Positions 24,170 to 32,693 of a stretch of 64,000 nt of DNA are shown here, piece after piece (position 1 is the first letter of the stretch; each line of letters opens with the position of its first letter). Below the pieces are notes generated by a model. It had not been told where the DNA came from, did no database searches, and saw nothing but the letters and a program-made list of their open reading frames with translations. A program made the position numbers and the translations under genes. Source of the stretch: Amycolatopsis sp. MtRt-6 (GTDB lineage: Bacteria > Actinomycetota > Actinomycetes > Mycobacteriales > Pseudonocardiaceae); assembly GCF_017308975.1 (NCBI RefSeq), contig NZ_JADWPD010000026.1, positions 1 through 64,000 of the forward strand. The letters run 5' to 3'.

Positions 24170-25372
24170 ATGAGCACGGTATCCACCCCGGAGCAGTCGA
24201 TGGTCGAAACCCGGCACCAGACCCGGTTGCTGACCCTGCTCCGCGACGACGGCCCGATGTCGCGGGTCGAGCTGGGGGAGAGACTGGAGCTGCCGCGCGC
24301 CCGGGTCGGTGCCGAGGTGGCCCGGCTCGCCGAAGTCGGGCTCGTCGAAGCCGCCGGGCCGTCGGCCAGCCGGGGCGGGCGGCGGTCGACGCTCGTCCGG
24401 CTCGCGGGGGAACTGCGGGTGCTCGCCGTCGACGTCGGTGCGACGTCGGTCGGGGTGGCCGTCACCGACGCTTCGTGCGAGGTGCTCGCGCACGCCGTCG
24501 AAGACTGCGATGTGCGGCAGGGGCCGCACCCGGTGCTGCGGCGGGTCGCCGAGCTCGCGGCGAAGGTGCGGGACGAGGCGCCGGGCCGGCTGATCGCCGC
24601 GGGCGTCGGGCTGCCCGGGCCGGTCAGCTTCGCCGAAGGGATGGCCGTCGCGCCGCCGATCATGCCCGGCTGGGACCGGTTCAACGTGCGCGACCACCTC
24701 GGCGGGCTCTGGGGCTGCCCGGTCGCGGTGGACAACGACGTCAACGCGATGGCGCTCGGCGAGCGGCACGCCGGGGTCGCGCGCTCGACCGACGACCTGA
24801 TGTTCGTCAAGATCGGCACCGGGATCGGCTGCGGGATCGTGCTCGGCGGCAAGGTCTACCGCGGGGTCGCGGGCACCGCCGGCGACATCGGGCACATCCG
24901 GCTCGACGACTTCGGCCCGACCTGCGCGTGCGGCGAGGTCGGCTGCCTGGAGGCCTACTTCGGCGGCGCCGCGCTGGCCCGCGACGGGCTGGCCCTGGCC
25001 CGCAGCGGCCGGTCGGCGCACCTGGCCGAGGCGGCCGCCGAACGCGGGGCCGTCACCGCCCGTGACGTCGGCCGGGCCGCCGCGGCCGGCGACTCCGGGG
25101 CGGTCAACCTCATCCGCGACGGCGGACGGCGGCTCGGCCAGGTCATCGCCTCGCTGGTCTGCTTCATCAACCCCGGCATGGTGGTGATCGGCGGCGGCGT
25201 GGCCCAGCTCGGGCACCAGCTGCTCGCCGAGGTGCGCAGCGCGGTCTACCGGCGCTCGCTGCCGCTGGCCACCGGAAACCTGCCGATCGTGCTGTCCGAG
25301 CTCGGCGAGACGGCGGGCGTGATCGGGGCCGCGTGGTCGGCCACCGACCGGGCTTTCACCCTCAGCAGCTGA
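24170..25372 (+). CDS. ROK-family transcriptional regulator 1
   Basis: This 400-residue protein has an N-terminal winged helix (SRVELGERLELPRARVGAEVARLAEVG, about 25-51) and a ROK sugar-kinase-like domain with ATP-site segment VDVGATSVGVAVTD near 85 and the zinc motif CACGEVGCLE near 245. The ATG at 24170 is the most likely start, because the open frame further upstream has no family features. ROK repressors sense sugars or sugar phosphates. It lies before the second ROK gene and the sugar transporter operon, which it may regulate. Confidence 0.9.
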   Translation: MSTVSTPEQSMVETRHQTRLLTLLRDDGPMSRVELGERLELPRARVGAEVARLAEVGLVEAAGPSASRGGRRSTLVRLAGELRVLAVDVGATSVGVAVTDASCEVLAHAVEDCDVRQGPHPVLRRVAELAAKVRDEAPGRLIAAGVGLPGPVSFAEGMAVAPPIMPGWDRFNVRDHLGGLWGCPVAVDNDVNAMALGERHAGVARSTDDLMFVKIGTGIGCGIVLGGKVYRGVAGTAGDIGHIRLDDFGPTCACGEVGCLEAYFGGAALARDGLALARSGRSAHLAEAAAERGAVTARDVGRAAAAGDSGAVNLIRDGGRRLGQVIASLVCFINPGMVVIGGGVAQLGHQLLAEVRSAVYRRSLPLATGNLPIVLSELGETAGVIGAAWSATDRAFTLSS

Positions 25373-25428
25373 GCCAGTCCGATCACAGAACGTTGCTGAA
25401 CGCGTCCACAATGTAACGTCAAGATCGA

Positions 25429-25461
25429 ACAGACTTTTGTATGTTCGAATCGAAAGTCTGT
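25429..25461. promoter_or_regulatory. Inverted repeat upstream of ROK 2, candidate operator
   Basis: The perfect 9-bp inverted repeat ACAGACTTT (25429-25437) and AAAGTCTGT (25453-25461) has a 15-bp spacer, itself flanked by related TCGAAC and GTTCGA pieces. It lies in the AT-richer 224-bp gap between the two ROK genes, upstream of a good promoter. It is a likely binding site for one of the ROK proteins. Confidence 0.65.
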
Positions 25462-25515
25462 CCGGTTTCGCACGTCTATCCGGGTGAAAACCGCACTTCG
25501 TCCCCAGGTATCACC

Positions 25516-25544
25516 TTGACGAGTGATGCCAGTCACCCTACTTT
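25516..25544 (+). promoter_or_regulatory. Sigma70-like promoter, TTGACG-17-TACTTT
   Basis: A -35 box TTGACG (25516-25521) and -10 box TACTTT (25539-25544) are separated by exactly 17 bp, with the GTG start of ROK 2 53 bp further on. This is the best promoter in the window. It probably drives the whole sugar operon from ROK 2 onward. Confidence 0.7.
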
Positions 25545-25596
25545 CGCTGCCTGAGCGACAAAGTGCGTTCAGTAGCCAGCGCAAGATGGGGGCACC

Positions 25597-26784
25597 GTGG
25601 CCGTCACCCGAACGAGGCAAGCCGATTCGGCGAGCCCTCGTACGGCGAATCTGGCCGCGGTCCTGCGGGCGCTGCGCACCGGCCCCCTCTCGCGCACACA
25701 GCTGGCTGCCCGCTCCGGGATCGCCAAGTCCGCGGTGCCCGGCCTGCTCGCCGAACTCGCCGAGCGCGGCCTGGTCCGGCCCGCCGGTGTCCGCCCCGGC
25801 AACGGACGGCCGAGCCGGCTGGTCGAACTGCACGGCGAGGACGCCTACGCGCTGGCACTGGGCGTCGAAGCCGACCGGCTGTCGGCGCTGGTCACCGATC
25901 TGTCCGGCCGCGTCCTGGCGGAGGGAACGGAGACCGTCGACGTCGCCGCGCTCGGGCTCCACGCCGGGATGGACGAGCTCGCCCGCCTCGCCTGCCGGGT
26001 GCTGCCCGGTCCACCGGTCGGCGTCGCGGTCTCGGTGCCCGGGCTGGTCGACTCGGCCGCCGCCGTGCTGCGGTTCGCGCCCGCGCTGCGCTGGCGCGAC
26101 GCGGAAATCGCCGGCCTGCTGGCGGCCCGGCTCGCCCTCCCGGTCGACGCCGTGGCCGTCGACAACGAAGCCAACCTCGGGGCACTGGCCGAATCGGTCG
26201 CGGGCGCCGGCACCGAGCTGTGCTACCTCGGCGGCGGGACGGCCGTCGGCGGCGGGTTCGTCTCCGGCGGCACGATCCTGCGCGGCGCGCGCGGCTTCGC
26301 CGGCGAGGTCGGGCACATCGCCGTCGACCCGTCCGGCGAGCGGTGCCCGTGCGGCCGGACGGGCTGCCTGGAGACGAAGGCGAACCTGGCCGCGGTCCTG
26401 CGCGCGGCCGCGGCCCCCGGCGACCCGCTGCACGATCCCGCACCCGGCGTCGAAGGCCGCGTCGCCCTGCTCAAGGACCGCGTCCACCGCGGCGACCAGC
26501 GCGCGGCCACGGCGGTCCACGAACTGGGCGTCGCGCTCGGCATCGCCCTGTCCACTGTGGTCGACGTGCTCGACCCGGACGTCGTCGTGCTCGGCGGCTA
26601 CTTCGCCGAACTGGGCGAGTGGCTGGTCGAACCGGTCCGCGTCGAGCTCGCCGCCCGGCCGCTCGGCCAGGCCCGGGTCGTGGCGTCCGGGCTCGGCCTG
26701 CGGGCGCCGCTGCGGGGTGCCGCGCACCTGGCGGCCGAGCGGCTGTTCGCGAATCCGACGCTCGTCGAGGAGGCCACGGTATGA
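25597..26784 (+). CDS. ROK-family transcriptional regulator 2
   Basis: This 395-residue ROK repressor has the winged helix SRTQLAARSGIAKSAVPGLLAELAERG near residues 32-58, the acidic segment VDNEANLGALAES near 188 and zinc motif CPCGRTGCLETK near 249. The GTG start follows a GGGGG tract. Its stop overlaps the ATG of the 26-codon ORF, so it is translationally linked to the transporter genes. It is a likely autoregulator of the operon that responds to the imported sugar. Confidence 0.92.
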   Translation: MAVTRTRQADSASPRTANLAAVLRALRTGPLSRTQLAARSGIAKSAVPGLLAELAERGLVRPAGVRPGNGRPSRLVELHGEDAYALALGVEADRLSALVTDLSGRVLAEGTETVDVAALGLHAGMDELARLACRVLPGPPVGVAVSVPGLVDSAAAVLRFAPALRWRDAEIAGLLAARLALPVDAVAVDNEANLGALAESVAGAGTELCYLGGGTAVGGGFVSGGTILRGARGFAGEVGHIAVDPSGERCPCGRTGCLETKANLAAVLRAAAAPGDPLHDPAPGVEGRVALLKDRVHRGDQRAATAVHELGVALGIALSTVVDVLDPDVVVLGGYFAELGEWLVEPVRVELAARPLGQARVVASGLGLRAPLRGAAHLAAERLFANPTLVEEATV

Positions 26785-26861
26785 GCGAGCTTGCGAGCGA
26801 ATCATTCAACACTGCGCTTCCGGCTCAGGCGGCACCGAGCGCCAGCGAGGTGTGCGCATGA
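26781..26861 (+). CDS. 26-codon intercistronic ORF, copy 1
   Basis: A 26-residue ORF (MSELASESFNTAL..., ending in SEVCA) fills the space between ROK 2 and the ABC ATPase. Its ATG overlaps the ROK stop (ATGA) and its TGA overlaps the ATPase ATG (ATGA). GGAGG precedes it, and a GAGGTG near its end could serve as the ribosome-binding site for the ATPase. A near-identical copy lies at 31603 in the same operon. It may be a real peptide or a repeat that happens to carry an ORF; no family is known to me. Confidence 0.5.
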   Translation: MSELASESFNTALPAQAAPSASEVCA

Positions 26862-28357
26862 GTCTGCTTTCCGTCCGCGGCATCGTGAAGGAGTTCCCGG
26901 GCGTCCGCGCCCTCGACGGCGTCGACCTCGACGTCGAACCCGGCGAGGTGCACTGCCTGCTCGGCCAGAACGGCGCCGGGAAGTCGACACTGATCAAGGT
27001 CCTCTCCGGTGCGCACCGCCCCGACGCCGGGGAGATCACCTGGCAGGGCGAACCGGTGTCGCTCGGTTCGCCGGTCGACGCGCTGCGCCTGGGCATCGCC
27101 ACCATGTACCAGGAGCTCGACCTCGTGCCCGGGCTTTCGGTGGCGGACAACATCTTCCTCGGCCACGAGCGCGCCCGCTTCGGCTTCACGCGGATCTCCC
27201 AGGCCCGGGCCGAGGCCGCCCGCCTGATGGCGCGGCTCGGGCACCCCGGCATCCGGCCGTCGACCGAGGTCGGCAAGCTTTCCGCCGCGGGTCAGCAGCT
27301 GGTGTCGATGGCCCGCGCGCTCGCCCACGACGCCCGGCTGCTCGTCATGGACGAACCGACCGCCGCGCTGGCCGGCGAGGAGGTCGACAACCTCTTCCGC
27401 ATCGTCGGCGAGCTGACCGCCGACGGCGTCGCCGTCGTCTACATCTCGCACCGCCTCGAAGAACTGCGCCGGATCGGGCACCGGGTCACCGTGCTCAAGG
27501 ACGGCCGGACCGTCGGCACCGGCCTCGACGCCGCCGCGACGCCGACCGCCGACCTGGTCGCGTTGATGGCCGGGCGCAAGGTCGAGACGGTCTTCGGGCC
27601 GCGCCACGACGGCCACGGCAGGCCCGAGACGGCCCTCGAGGTCGCGAACCTCACCCGGCAGGGCGAGTTCGAGAACGTGAGCTTCACCGTCCACGCCGGC
27701 GAGGTCGTCGGCATCGCCGGGCTGGTCGGCTCGGGCCGCAGCGAACTGCTCGAAACGATCTTCGGCGCCCGCAAGGCCGACCGGGGAACCGTGGCGGTGG
27801 ACGGGAAACCCGTGCGGTCCGGCGACGTGCTCGCCGCCGTCAAGGCCGGCATCGGCCTCGCGCCCGAGGAACGCAAGAGCCAGGGCCTGCTGCTGGACCT
27901 GCCGGTGGTGCACAACGTCACCCTCGCCAGCCTCGGCCGCTACGCGAAGCTCGGGTTCACCGACCGGTCCCGGGAACTGGACGGCGCCGGCGCGAGCCTG
28001 CGGCGCCTCGACCTGCGGCCCGCCGATCCCCGGCGGATCGTCCGCACGCTGTCCGGCGGCAACCAGCAGAAGGCCGTGCTCGCGCGGTGGCTGGTCCGCG
28101 GGTGCCGGGTGCTGCTGCTCGACGAGCCGACGCGCGGCGTCGATGTCGGCGCCCGCGCCGAGCTGTACCGGCTGATCGACGAGCTGGCCGCGACCGGCGT
28201 GGCGATCGTGCTGGTGTCCAGCGAAATCCCCGAGGTGCTCGGGCTGTCCGACCGGGTGCTGGTGCTGCGCGAGGGCCGTGTCCTCGCCGACCGGTCCTCC
28301 GCCGGGCTCACCGAGGCCGAAGTGCTCGACGTGATTCTCGAGGGGAGCGCGGCATGA
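26858..28357 (+). CDS. Sugar ABC transporter ATP-binding protein (two ATPase domains)
   Basis: This 499-residue RbsA/XylG-type protein has a first Walker A GQNGAGKS near residue 36, Walker B LLVMDEPTAAL near 160, a degenerate second P-loop GLVGSGRSE near 286, second signature LSGGNQQK near 395 and Walker B LLLDEPTRGVD. Such proteins power uptake of ribose, xylose, galactose or related sugars. It overlaps the permease by ATGA. Confidence 0.95.
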   Translation: MSLLSVRGIVKEFPGVRALDGVDLDVEPGEVHCLLGQNGAGKSTLIKVLSGAHRPDAGEITWQGEPVSLGSPVDALRLGIATMYQELDLVPGLSVADNIFLGHERARFGFTRISQARAEAARLMARLGHPGIRPSTEVGKLSAAGQQLVSMARALAHDARLLVMDEPTAALAGEEVDNLFRIVGELTADGVAVVYISHRLEELRRIGHRVTVLKDGRTVGTGLDAAATPTADLVALMAGRKVETVFGPRHDGHGRPETALEVANLTRQGEFENVSFTVHAGEVVGIAGLVGSGRSELLETIFGARKADRGTVAVDGKPVRSGDVLAAVKAGIGLAPEERKSQGLLLDLPVVHNVTLASLGRYAKLGFTDRSRELDGAGASLRRLDLRPADPRRIVRTLSGGNQQKAVLARWLVRGCRVLLLDEPTRGVDVGARAELYRLIDELAATGVAIVLVSSEIPEVLGLSDRVLVLREGRVLADRSSAGLTEAEVLDVILEGSAA

Positions 28358-29355
28358 CCGACACACAGGCACCGCCCCAGGAAGCGCTGCCCGCCGAACG
28401 GAAGCGGTTCACCTTCTCCGCCGACCCGCGGCTGCTCGGCCTGGTGGCCGTGCTCGTCGTGCTGTGCCTGGTCGGCCAGTTCACCCGGCCCGAGCTGTTC
28501 TTCACCGAGAGCAACATCTCGACGATCCTGCGGCTGGCCGCGGCGATCGGCGTGGTGAGCGTCGGAATGACGTTCGTCATCATCAGCGGCGGCATCGACC
28601 TGTCCGTCGGCTCGATGGTCGGCCTGGCCGGGGTCTGGCTGACGACGCTGGCGACGCAGTCGTACGGACCGTGGGTGATGGTCCTCTGTGGACTGGCGGT
28701 CGGCCTCGGCTGCGGGCTGGTCAACGGCGTCCTGGTCGCCTACGGCAAGGTCGTGCCGTTCATCGCGACGCTGGCGATGTACGTCTCGGCCCGCGGGCTC
28801 GCCGAACGGATCAGCGGCCGCCGCACGCAGGTCGTCGCGGACCAGGACTTCCTCGCCTTCTTCCGGGGCGGCTTCCTCGGCATCCCCACGCTGATCTGGC
28901 TGTTCGCGCTGGTCTTCGCGGTCGGCTGGGTCGTGCTCAACCGCACCACCTTCGGACGGCGGACGTACGCGGTCGGCGGCAACGCCGAGGCGTCCCGGCT
29001 GGCCGGCATCAACGTCAAGCGCCACCTCGCGCTCGTCTACGGCGTGGCCGGGCTGTGCTGCGGGATCGCCGCGCTCATGGTCGTCGCGCGGACGACGGCG
29101 GGCGCGTCGACCAACGGCATGTTCTACGAGCTCGACGCGATCGCGGCGGTGGTCATCGGCGGCACGCTGCTGACCGGCGGCCGCGGCTCGCTCATCGGCA
29201 CGCTCGTCGGCGTGCTGATCTTCACGGTGCTGTCGAACATCTTCACGCTGAACAACCTGGACACCGACATCCAGAACATCGCCAAGGGCGTGATCATCGT
29301 GCTCGCCGTGCTCTTGCAGTTCCGGGCCCGGAAAGCCAGGACCGGTAGTCAGTAA
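28354..29355 (+). CDS. Sugar ABC transporter permease
   Basis: This 333-residue RbsC-type membrane protein has about nine to ten hydrophobic segments. GMTFVIISGGIDLSVGSMVGL near residues 70-90 is the family signature, and VGGNAEASRLAGI forms the coupling loop. It partners with the upstream ATPase and the downstream Tat-lipoprotein binding protein. The substrate cannot be told from sequence alone. Confidence 0.95.
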   Translation: MTDTQAPPQEALPAERKRFTFSADPRLLGLVAVLVVLCLVGQFTRPELFFTESNISTILRLAAAIGVVSVGMTFVIISGGIDLSVGSMVGLAGVWLTTLATQSYGPWVMVLCGLAVGLGCGLVNGVLVAYGKVVPFIATLAMYVSARGLAERISGRRTQVVADQDFLAFFRGGFLGIPTLIWLFALVFAVGWVVLNRTTFGRRTYAVGGNAEASRLAGINVKRHLALVYGVAGLCCGIAALMVVARTTAGASTNGMFYELDAIAAVVIGGTLLTGGRGSLIGTLVGVLIFTVLSNIFTLNNLDTDIQNIAKGVIIVLAVLLQFRARKARTGSQ

Positions 29356-29373
29356 CCACCGATGGAGGTCACC

Positions 29374-30429
29374 ATGGCCGAACAACCCTTCCTCGGGCGC
29401 CGGGGATTCCTGCTGGGCGGGGCCGCGGTCGGCGCCGGCGCGCTGCTGGCCGGCTGCACGTCGAACACGCCCGCGAACTCGGAGTCGAACGCGCCGGTCG
29501 CCAACGCGGGCAACAACGCCCAGCCGGGCAAGCCGATCACCATCGGCTTCTCCGCGCCGGCCGCCGACCACGGCTGGATCGCGGCGATCACCAAGAACGC
29601 CAAGGCCCAGGCGCAGAAGTTCAGCGAGGTGACGTTCAACGCGACCGAGGGCACCAACGACGTCAACCAGCAGATCTCCCAGGTGGAGACGCTGATCAAC
29701 GCGAAGGTGAACGTCCTGGTGATCCTGCCCTTCGACGGCAAGGCGCTCACCGCGGTCGGCCAGCAGGCGATGGACGCCGGCATCCCGGTGATCAACCTCG
29801 ACCGCGTCTTCGACACCCCGCTCGCGTACAGAACGTGGATCGGCGGCGACAACTACCGGATGGGCGTCAACGCGGGCAACTACATCGCCGCGGAGCTCAA
29901 GAAGAAGAACGTCACGAACCCGGTCATCGGCGAGGTCGCCGGGATCGACTCGCTGCCGCTGACCCAGGAACGCAGCAAGGGCTTCAAGGACGCACTGGGC
30001 CGGGCCGGGTTCCAGGTCGGCCCGCGCGTGTCGGCGCAGTTCACGTCGGAGTCGGGCGAGCAGCAGACCGCGAACCTGCTCCAGGGCGCGCCGAAGCTGG
30101 ACGCGCTGTGGAACCACGACGACGACCAGGGCATCGGCGTCAACGCGGCGATCGACACCGCGGGCCGCAAGGAGTTCATCATGGTCGGCGGCGCCGGGTC
30201 GAAGAACATGATGAACCTGATCAAGGCCGACTCGTCGCCGATCAAGGCGACCGTGCTCTACAGCCCGTCGATGGCCTCGACGGCGGTCGCGCTCGCCCGG
30301 CTGCTCGGGCAGGGCAAGGGCATCGGCGACCTGGCCGAGCACGACATCCCGGCCGAGATCACCACGTATTCGGCGGTCGTGACGAAGGAGAACGTCGACC
30401 AGTACCTCGACGTCGGCTTCGACTCCTGA
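29374..30429 (+). CDS. Sugar ABC transporter substrate-binding lipoprotein
   Basis: This 351-residue periplasmic-binding-protein type I lipoprotein (RbsB-like) has a Tat-like signal with GRRGFLLGG and a lipobox LLAGC. ITIGFSAPAADHGWIAAITKNA opens the first lobe; NLDRVFDTP and LWNHDDDQGIGVNAAI are typical sugar-contact regions. The ATG at 29374 is chosen because GGAGG lies 5-6 nt upstream; an ATG four codons earlier lies too close to the permease stop. Confidence 0.94.
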   Translation: MAEQPFLGRRGFLLGGAAVGAGALLAGCTSNTPANSESNAPVANAGNNAQPGKPITIGFSAPAADHGWIAAITKNAKAQAQKFSEVTFNATEGTNDVNQQISQVETLINAKVNVLVILPFDGKALTAVGQQAMDAGIPVINLDRVFDTPLAYRTWIGGDNYRMGVNAGNYIAAELKKKNVTNPVIGEVAGIDSLPLTQERSKGFKDALGRAGFQVGPRVSAQFTSESGEQQTANLLQGAPKLDALWNHDDDQGIGVNAAIDTAGRKEFIMVGGAGSKNMMNLIKADSSPIKATVLYSPSMASTAVALARLLGQGKGIGDLAEHDIPAEITTYSAVVTKENVDQYLDVGFDS

Positions 30430-30460
30430 CCGATTCTTCCAGCTACGCCAAAGGAGGGGT

Positions 30461-31606
30461 ATGAGCCCGGGACGGGAAACGATCGGGATCGGCATGGTGG
30501 GCCACGCGTTCATGGGTGCGGTGCATTCGCACGCCTGGCGCAGCGTGCACCGGTTCTTCGACCCGCCGCTGGTGCCGCGGCTCGCCGTGCTCGGCGGCCG
30601 CGACGAGACCCGGGCCAAGACCGCCGCGGAGAAGTTCGGCTGGGAGGACGTCGAGACGGACTGGCGCAAGCTCGTCGCCCGGGACGACGTCGGCCTGGTC
30701 GACGTCTGCACCCCGGGGGACAGCCACGCCGAGATCGCGATCGCCGCGCTGGACGCCGGGAAGCACGTGCTGTGCGAAAAGCCCCTGGCCAACTCGGTGG
30801 CGGAGGCCGAAGCGATGGCGGAGGCGGCGCGGCGGGGCCGTGAACGCGGGGTACGGGCCATGGTCGCGTTCAACTACCGCCGGGTGCCCGCGCTCGCCCA
30901 CGCCCGGAAACTCGTGGCGAGCGGGGCACTCGGCGAGATCCGGCACGTGCGGTCGGTGTACCTGCAGGACTGGCTTTCGGACGCCCGGGCGCCGATGACC
31001 TGGCGGCTCCGCAAGGAGTCCGCCGGGTCGGGGGCCCTGGGCGATCTGGGCGCGCACATCGTGGACGCCGCCCAGTTCGTCACCGGCGACGTGATCACCG
31101 GCGTCTCGGCGCTGACGAACACGTTCGTCACGCAGCGGCCGGCCGAGCACGGCGGCACGGACGAAGTCACGGTCGACGACACGGCGTTGTTCCTGGCCCG
31201 GCTGGCCGGGGGAGCGGTGGCGACCTTCGAGGCCACCAGGTTCGCGCTGGGCCGCAAGAACGCGATGCGGCTGGAGGTCAACGGCTCGAAGGCGAGCCTG
31301 GCGTTCGACTTCGAGTCCATGAACGAGCTGCAGTGGTACGAGGGCACCGGCACCGAGGCCGGGTTCCGGCGCATCCTCGTCACCGAGCCGCAGCACCCGT
31401 ACGTCGGCGCGTGGTGGCCGCCGGGACACCTGCTCGGCTACGAGCACACGTTCACCCACGAGGTCGCCGACTTCCTGGACGCCATCGGCGCGGGCACGGA
31501 CCCGGCGCCGGGCTTCGACGACGGCCTGCGCGTCCAGCGCGTGCTCGACGCCGTCGAAAAGAGCGCTGCCGCACAAGCGCAATGGACACCGGTGGAGGAG
31601 ACATGA
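30461..31606 (+). CDS. Gfo/Idh/MocA-family oxidoreductase
   Basis: This 381-residue NAD(P)-dependent sugar dehydrogenase has the nucleotide-binding loop GIGMVGHAFMG near residue 8, CEKPLA near 105 with the conserved Lys, and a C-terminal GFO domain with HIVDAAQFVTG. Some members oxidise C3 of glucosides (ThuB and related). The neighbouring isomerase-like, ThuA and DUF1080 proteins make a 3-keto-sugar role attractive. AAAGGAGG precedes the start. Confidence 0.92.
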   Translation: MSPGRETIGIGMVGHAFMGAVHSHAWRSVHRFFDPPLVPRLAVLGGRDETRAKTAAEKFGWEDVETDWRKLVARDDVGLVDVCTPGDSHAEIAIAALDAGKHVLCEKPLANSVAEAEAMAEAARRGRERGVRAMVAFNYRRVPALAHARKLVASGALGEIRHVRSVYLQDWLSDARAPMTWRLRKESAGSGALGDLGAHIVDAAQFVTGDVITGVSALTNTFVTQRPAEHGGTDEVTVDDTALFLARLAGGAVATFEATRFALGRKNAMRLEVNGSKASLAFDFESMNELQWYEGTGTEAGFRRILVTEPQHPYVGAWWPPGHLLGYEHTFTHEVADFLDAIGAGTDPAPGFDDGLRVQRVLDAVEKSAAAQAQWTPVEET

Positions 31607-31683
31607 GAGAGCTTGCGAACGAATCATTCAACACCGCGCTTTCGGCTCAGGCCGCACCGAGCGTCAGCGAGGTGTGCGCGTGA
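31603..31683 (+). CDS. 26-codon intercistronic ORF, copy 2
   Basis: This second copy of the 26-residue ORF (MRELANESFNTAL..., ending in SEVCA) differs from copy 1 at 7 of 81 bases, three of them synonymous. Its ATG overlaps the dehydrogenase stop (ATGA) and its TGA overlaps the GTG start of the isomerase gene. GGAGGAG lies upstream. The exact repetition of both gene-junction overlaps is hard to explain by chance. Confidence 0.5.
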   Translation: MRELANESFNTALSAQAAPSVSEVCA

Positions 31684-32684
31684 GCCGTCCCGTCACGTTG
31701 TTCACCGGCCAGTGGGCCGACCTGCCGTTCACCGAGGTCTGCAAGCTCGCCTCGGAATGGGGGTACGACGGCCTGGAGATCGCCTGCTCGGGCGACCACT
31801 TCGAAGTCGACCGCGCACTGTCCGAAGAGGACTACGTGCCCGGGCGGCTGCGACTGCTCGCCGACCACGGCCTCAAGGTCTGGGCGATCTCGAACCACCT
31901 CGTCGGGCAGGCCGTCTGCGACGACCCGATCGACCACCGGCACCAGGCGATCCTGCCGTCCCGGATCTGGGGTGACGGCGAACCCGAGGGCGTCCGGCAG
32001 CGGGCGGCGGCCGAGCTGGCCGACACCGCGCGGGCGGCGGCGAAGCTCGGTGTCGACACCGTCATCGGCTTCACCGGGTCGAAGACCTGGAAGTACGTCG
32101 CGATGTTCCCGCCGGTCACACGCGATGACATCGATGACGGTTACGCGGACTTCGCCCGCCGGTGGAACCCCATCCTGGACGTCTTCGACGAGGTCGGCGT
32201 CCGGTTCGCGCACGAGGTTCACCCGTCCGAGATCGCCTACGACTACTGGACGACCCAGCGCGCGCTGGCAGCCGTCGACCACCGGCCGGCGTTCGGGCTG
32301 AACTGGGACCCGTCGCACTTCGTCTGGCAGGACCTCGACCCGGTCGGGTTCATCCTCGACTTCGCCGACCGGATCTACCACGTCGACTGCAAGGACACCC
32401 GCAAACGCTTCGACGGCCGCAACGGACGGCTCGGGTCGCACCTGGCCTGGGCGGACCCGCGGCGGGGCTGGGACTTCGTGTCCGTCGGCCACGGCGACGT
32501 CCCGTGGGAGGACTGCTTCCGGGCGCTGAACTCGATCGGCTACGCCGGGCCGATCTCCGTGGAGTGGGAGGACGCCGGGATGGACCGGCTCCGGGGCGCG
32601 GCGGAGGCGGTGAAGTACGTCCGCGAGCACCTGTTCGACAAGCCGTCGGCGGCCTTCGACGCGGCTTTCAGCAACCAGAGATGA
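31680..32684 (+). CDS. Sugar isomerase/epimerase-like TIM-barrel protein
   Basis: This 334-residue xylose-isomerase-like TIM barrel (AP endonuclease 2 superfamily) begins SRPVTLFTGQWADLPF. Metal-site carboxylates and His appear in FAHEVHPSEIAYD, LNWDPSHFVWQ, YHVDCKDTRKR and GPISVEWEDAGMD. Family members isomerise, epimerise or, on 3-keto sugars, eliminate. The start is GTG at 31680, overlapping the small ORF stop; GTG at 31674 is an alternative. Confidence 0.9.
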   Translation: MSRPVTLFTGQWADLPFTEVCKLASEWGYDGLEIACSGDHFEVDRALSEEDYVPGRLRLLADHGLKVWAISNHLVGQAVCDDPIDHRHQAILPSRIWGDGEPEGVRQRAAAELADTARAAAKLGVDTVIGFTGSKTWKYVAMFPPVTRDDIDDGYADFARRWNPILDVFDEVGVRFAHEVHPSEIAYDYWTTQRALAAVDHRPAFGLNWDPSHFVWQDLDPVGFILDFADRIYHVDCKDTRKRFDGRNGRLGSHLAWADPRRGWDFVSVGHGDVPWEDCFRALNSIGYAGPISVEWEDAGMDRLRGAAEAVKYVREHLFDKPSAAFDAAFSNQR

Positions 32685-32693
32685 GGGAGTTCC

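Noticed and set aside
26781..26861. Direct extension of the ABC ATPase N-terminus through the 26-codon ORF
   Set aside because: The ORF is in a different frame, ends in TGA overlapping the ATPase ATG, and the ATPase starts normally at MSLLSVRGIVKEF.
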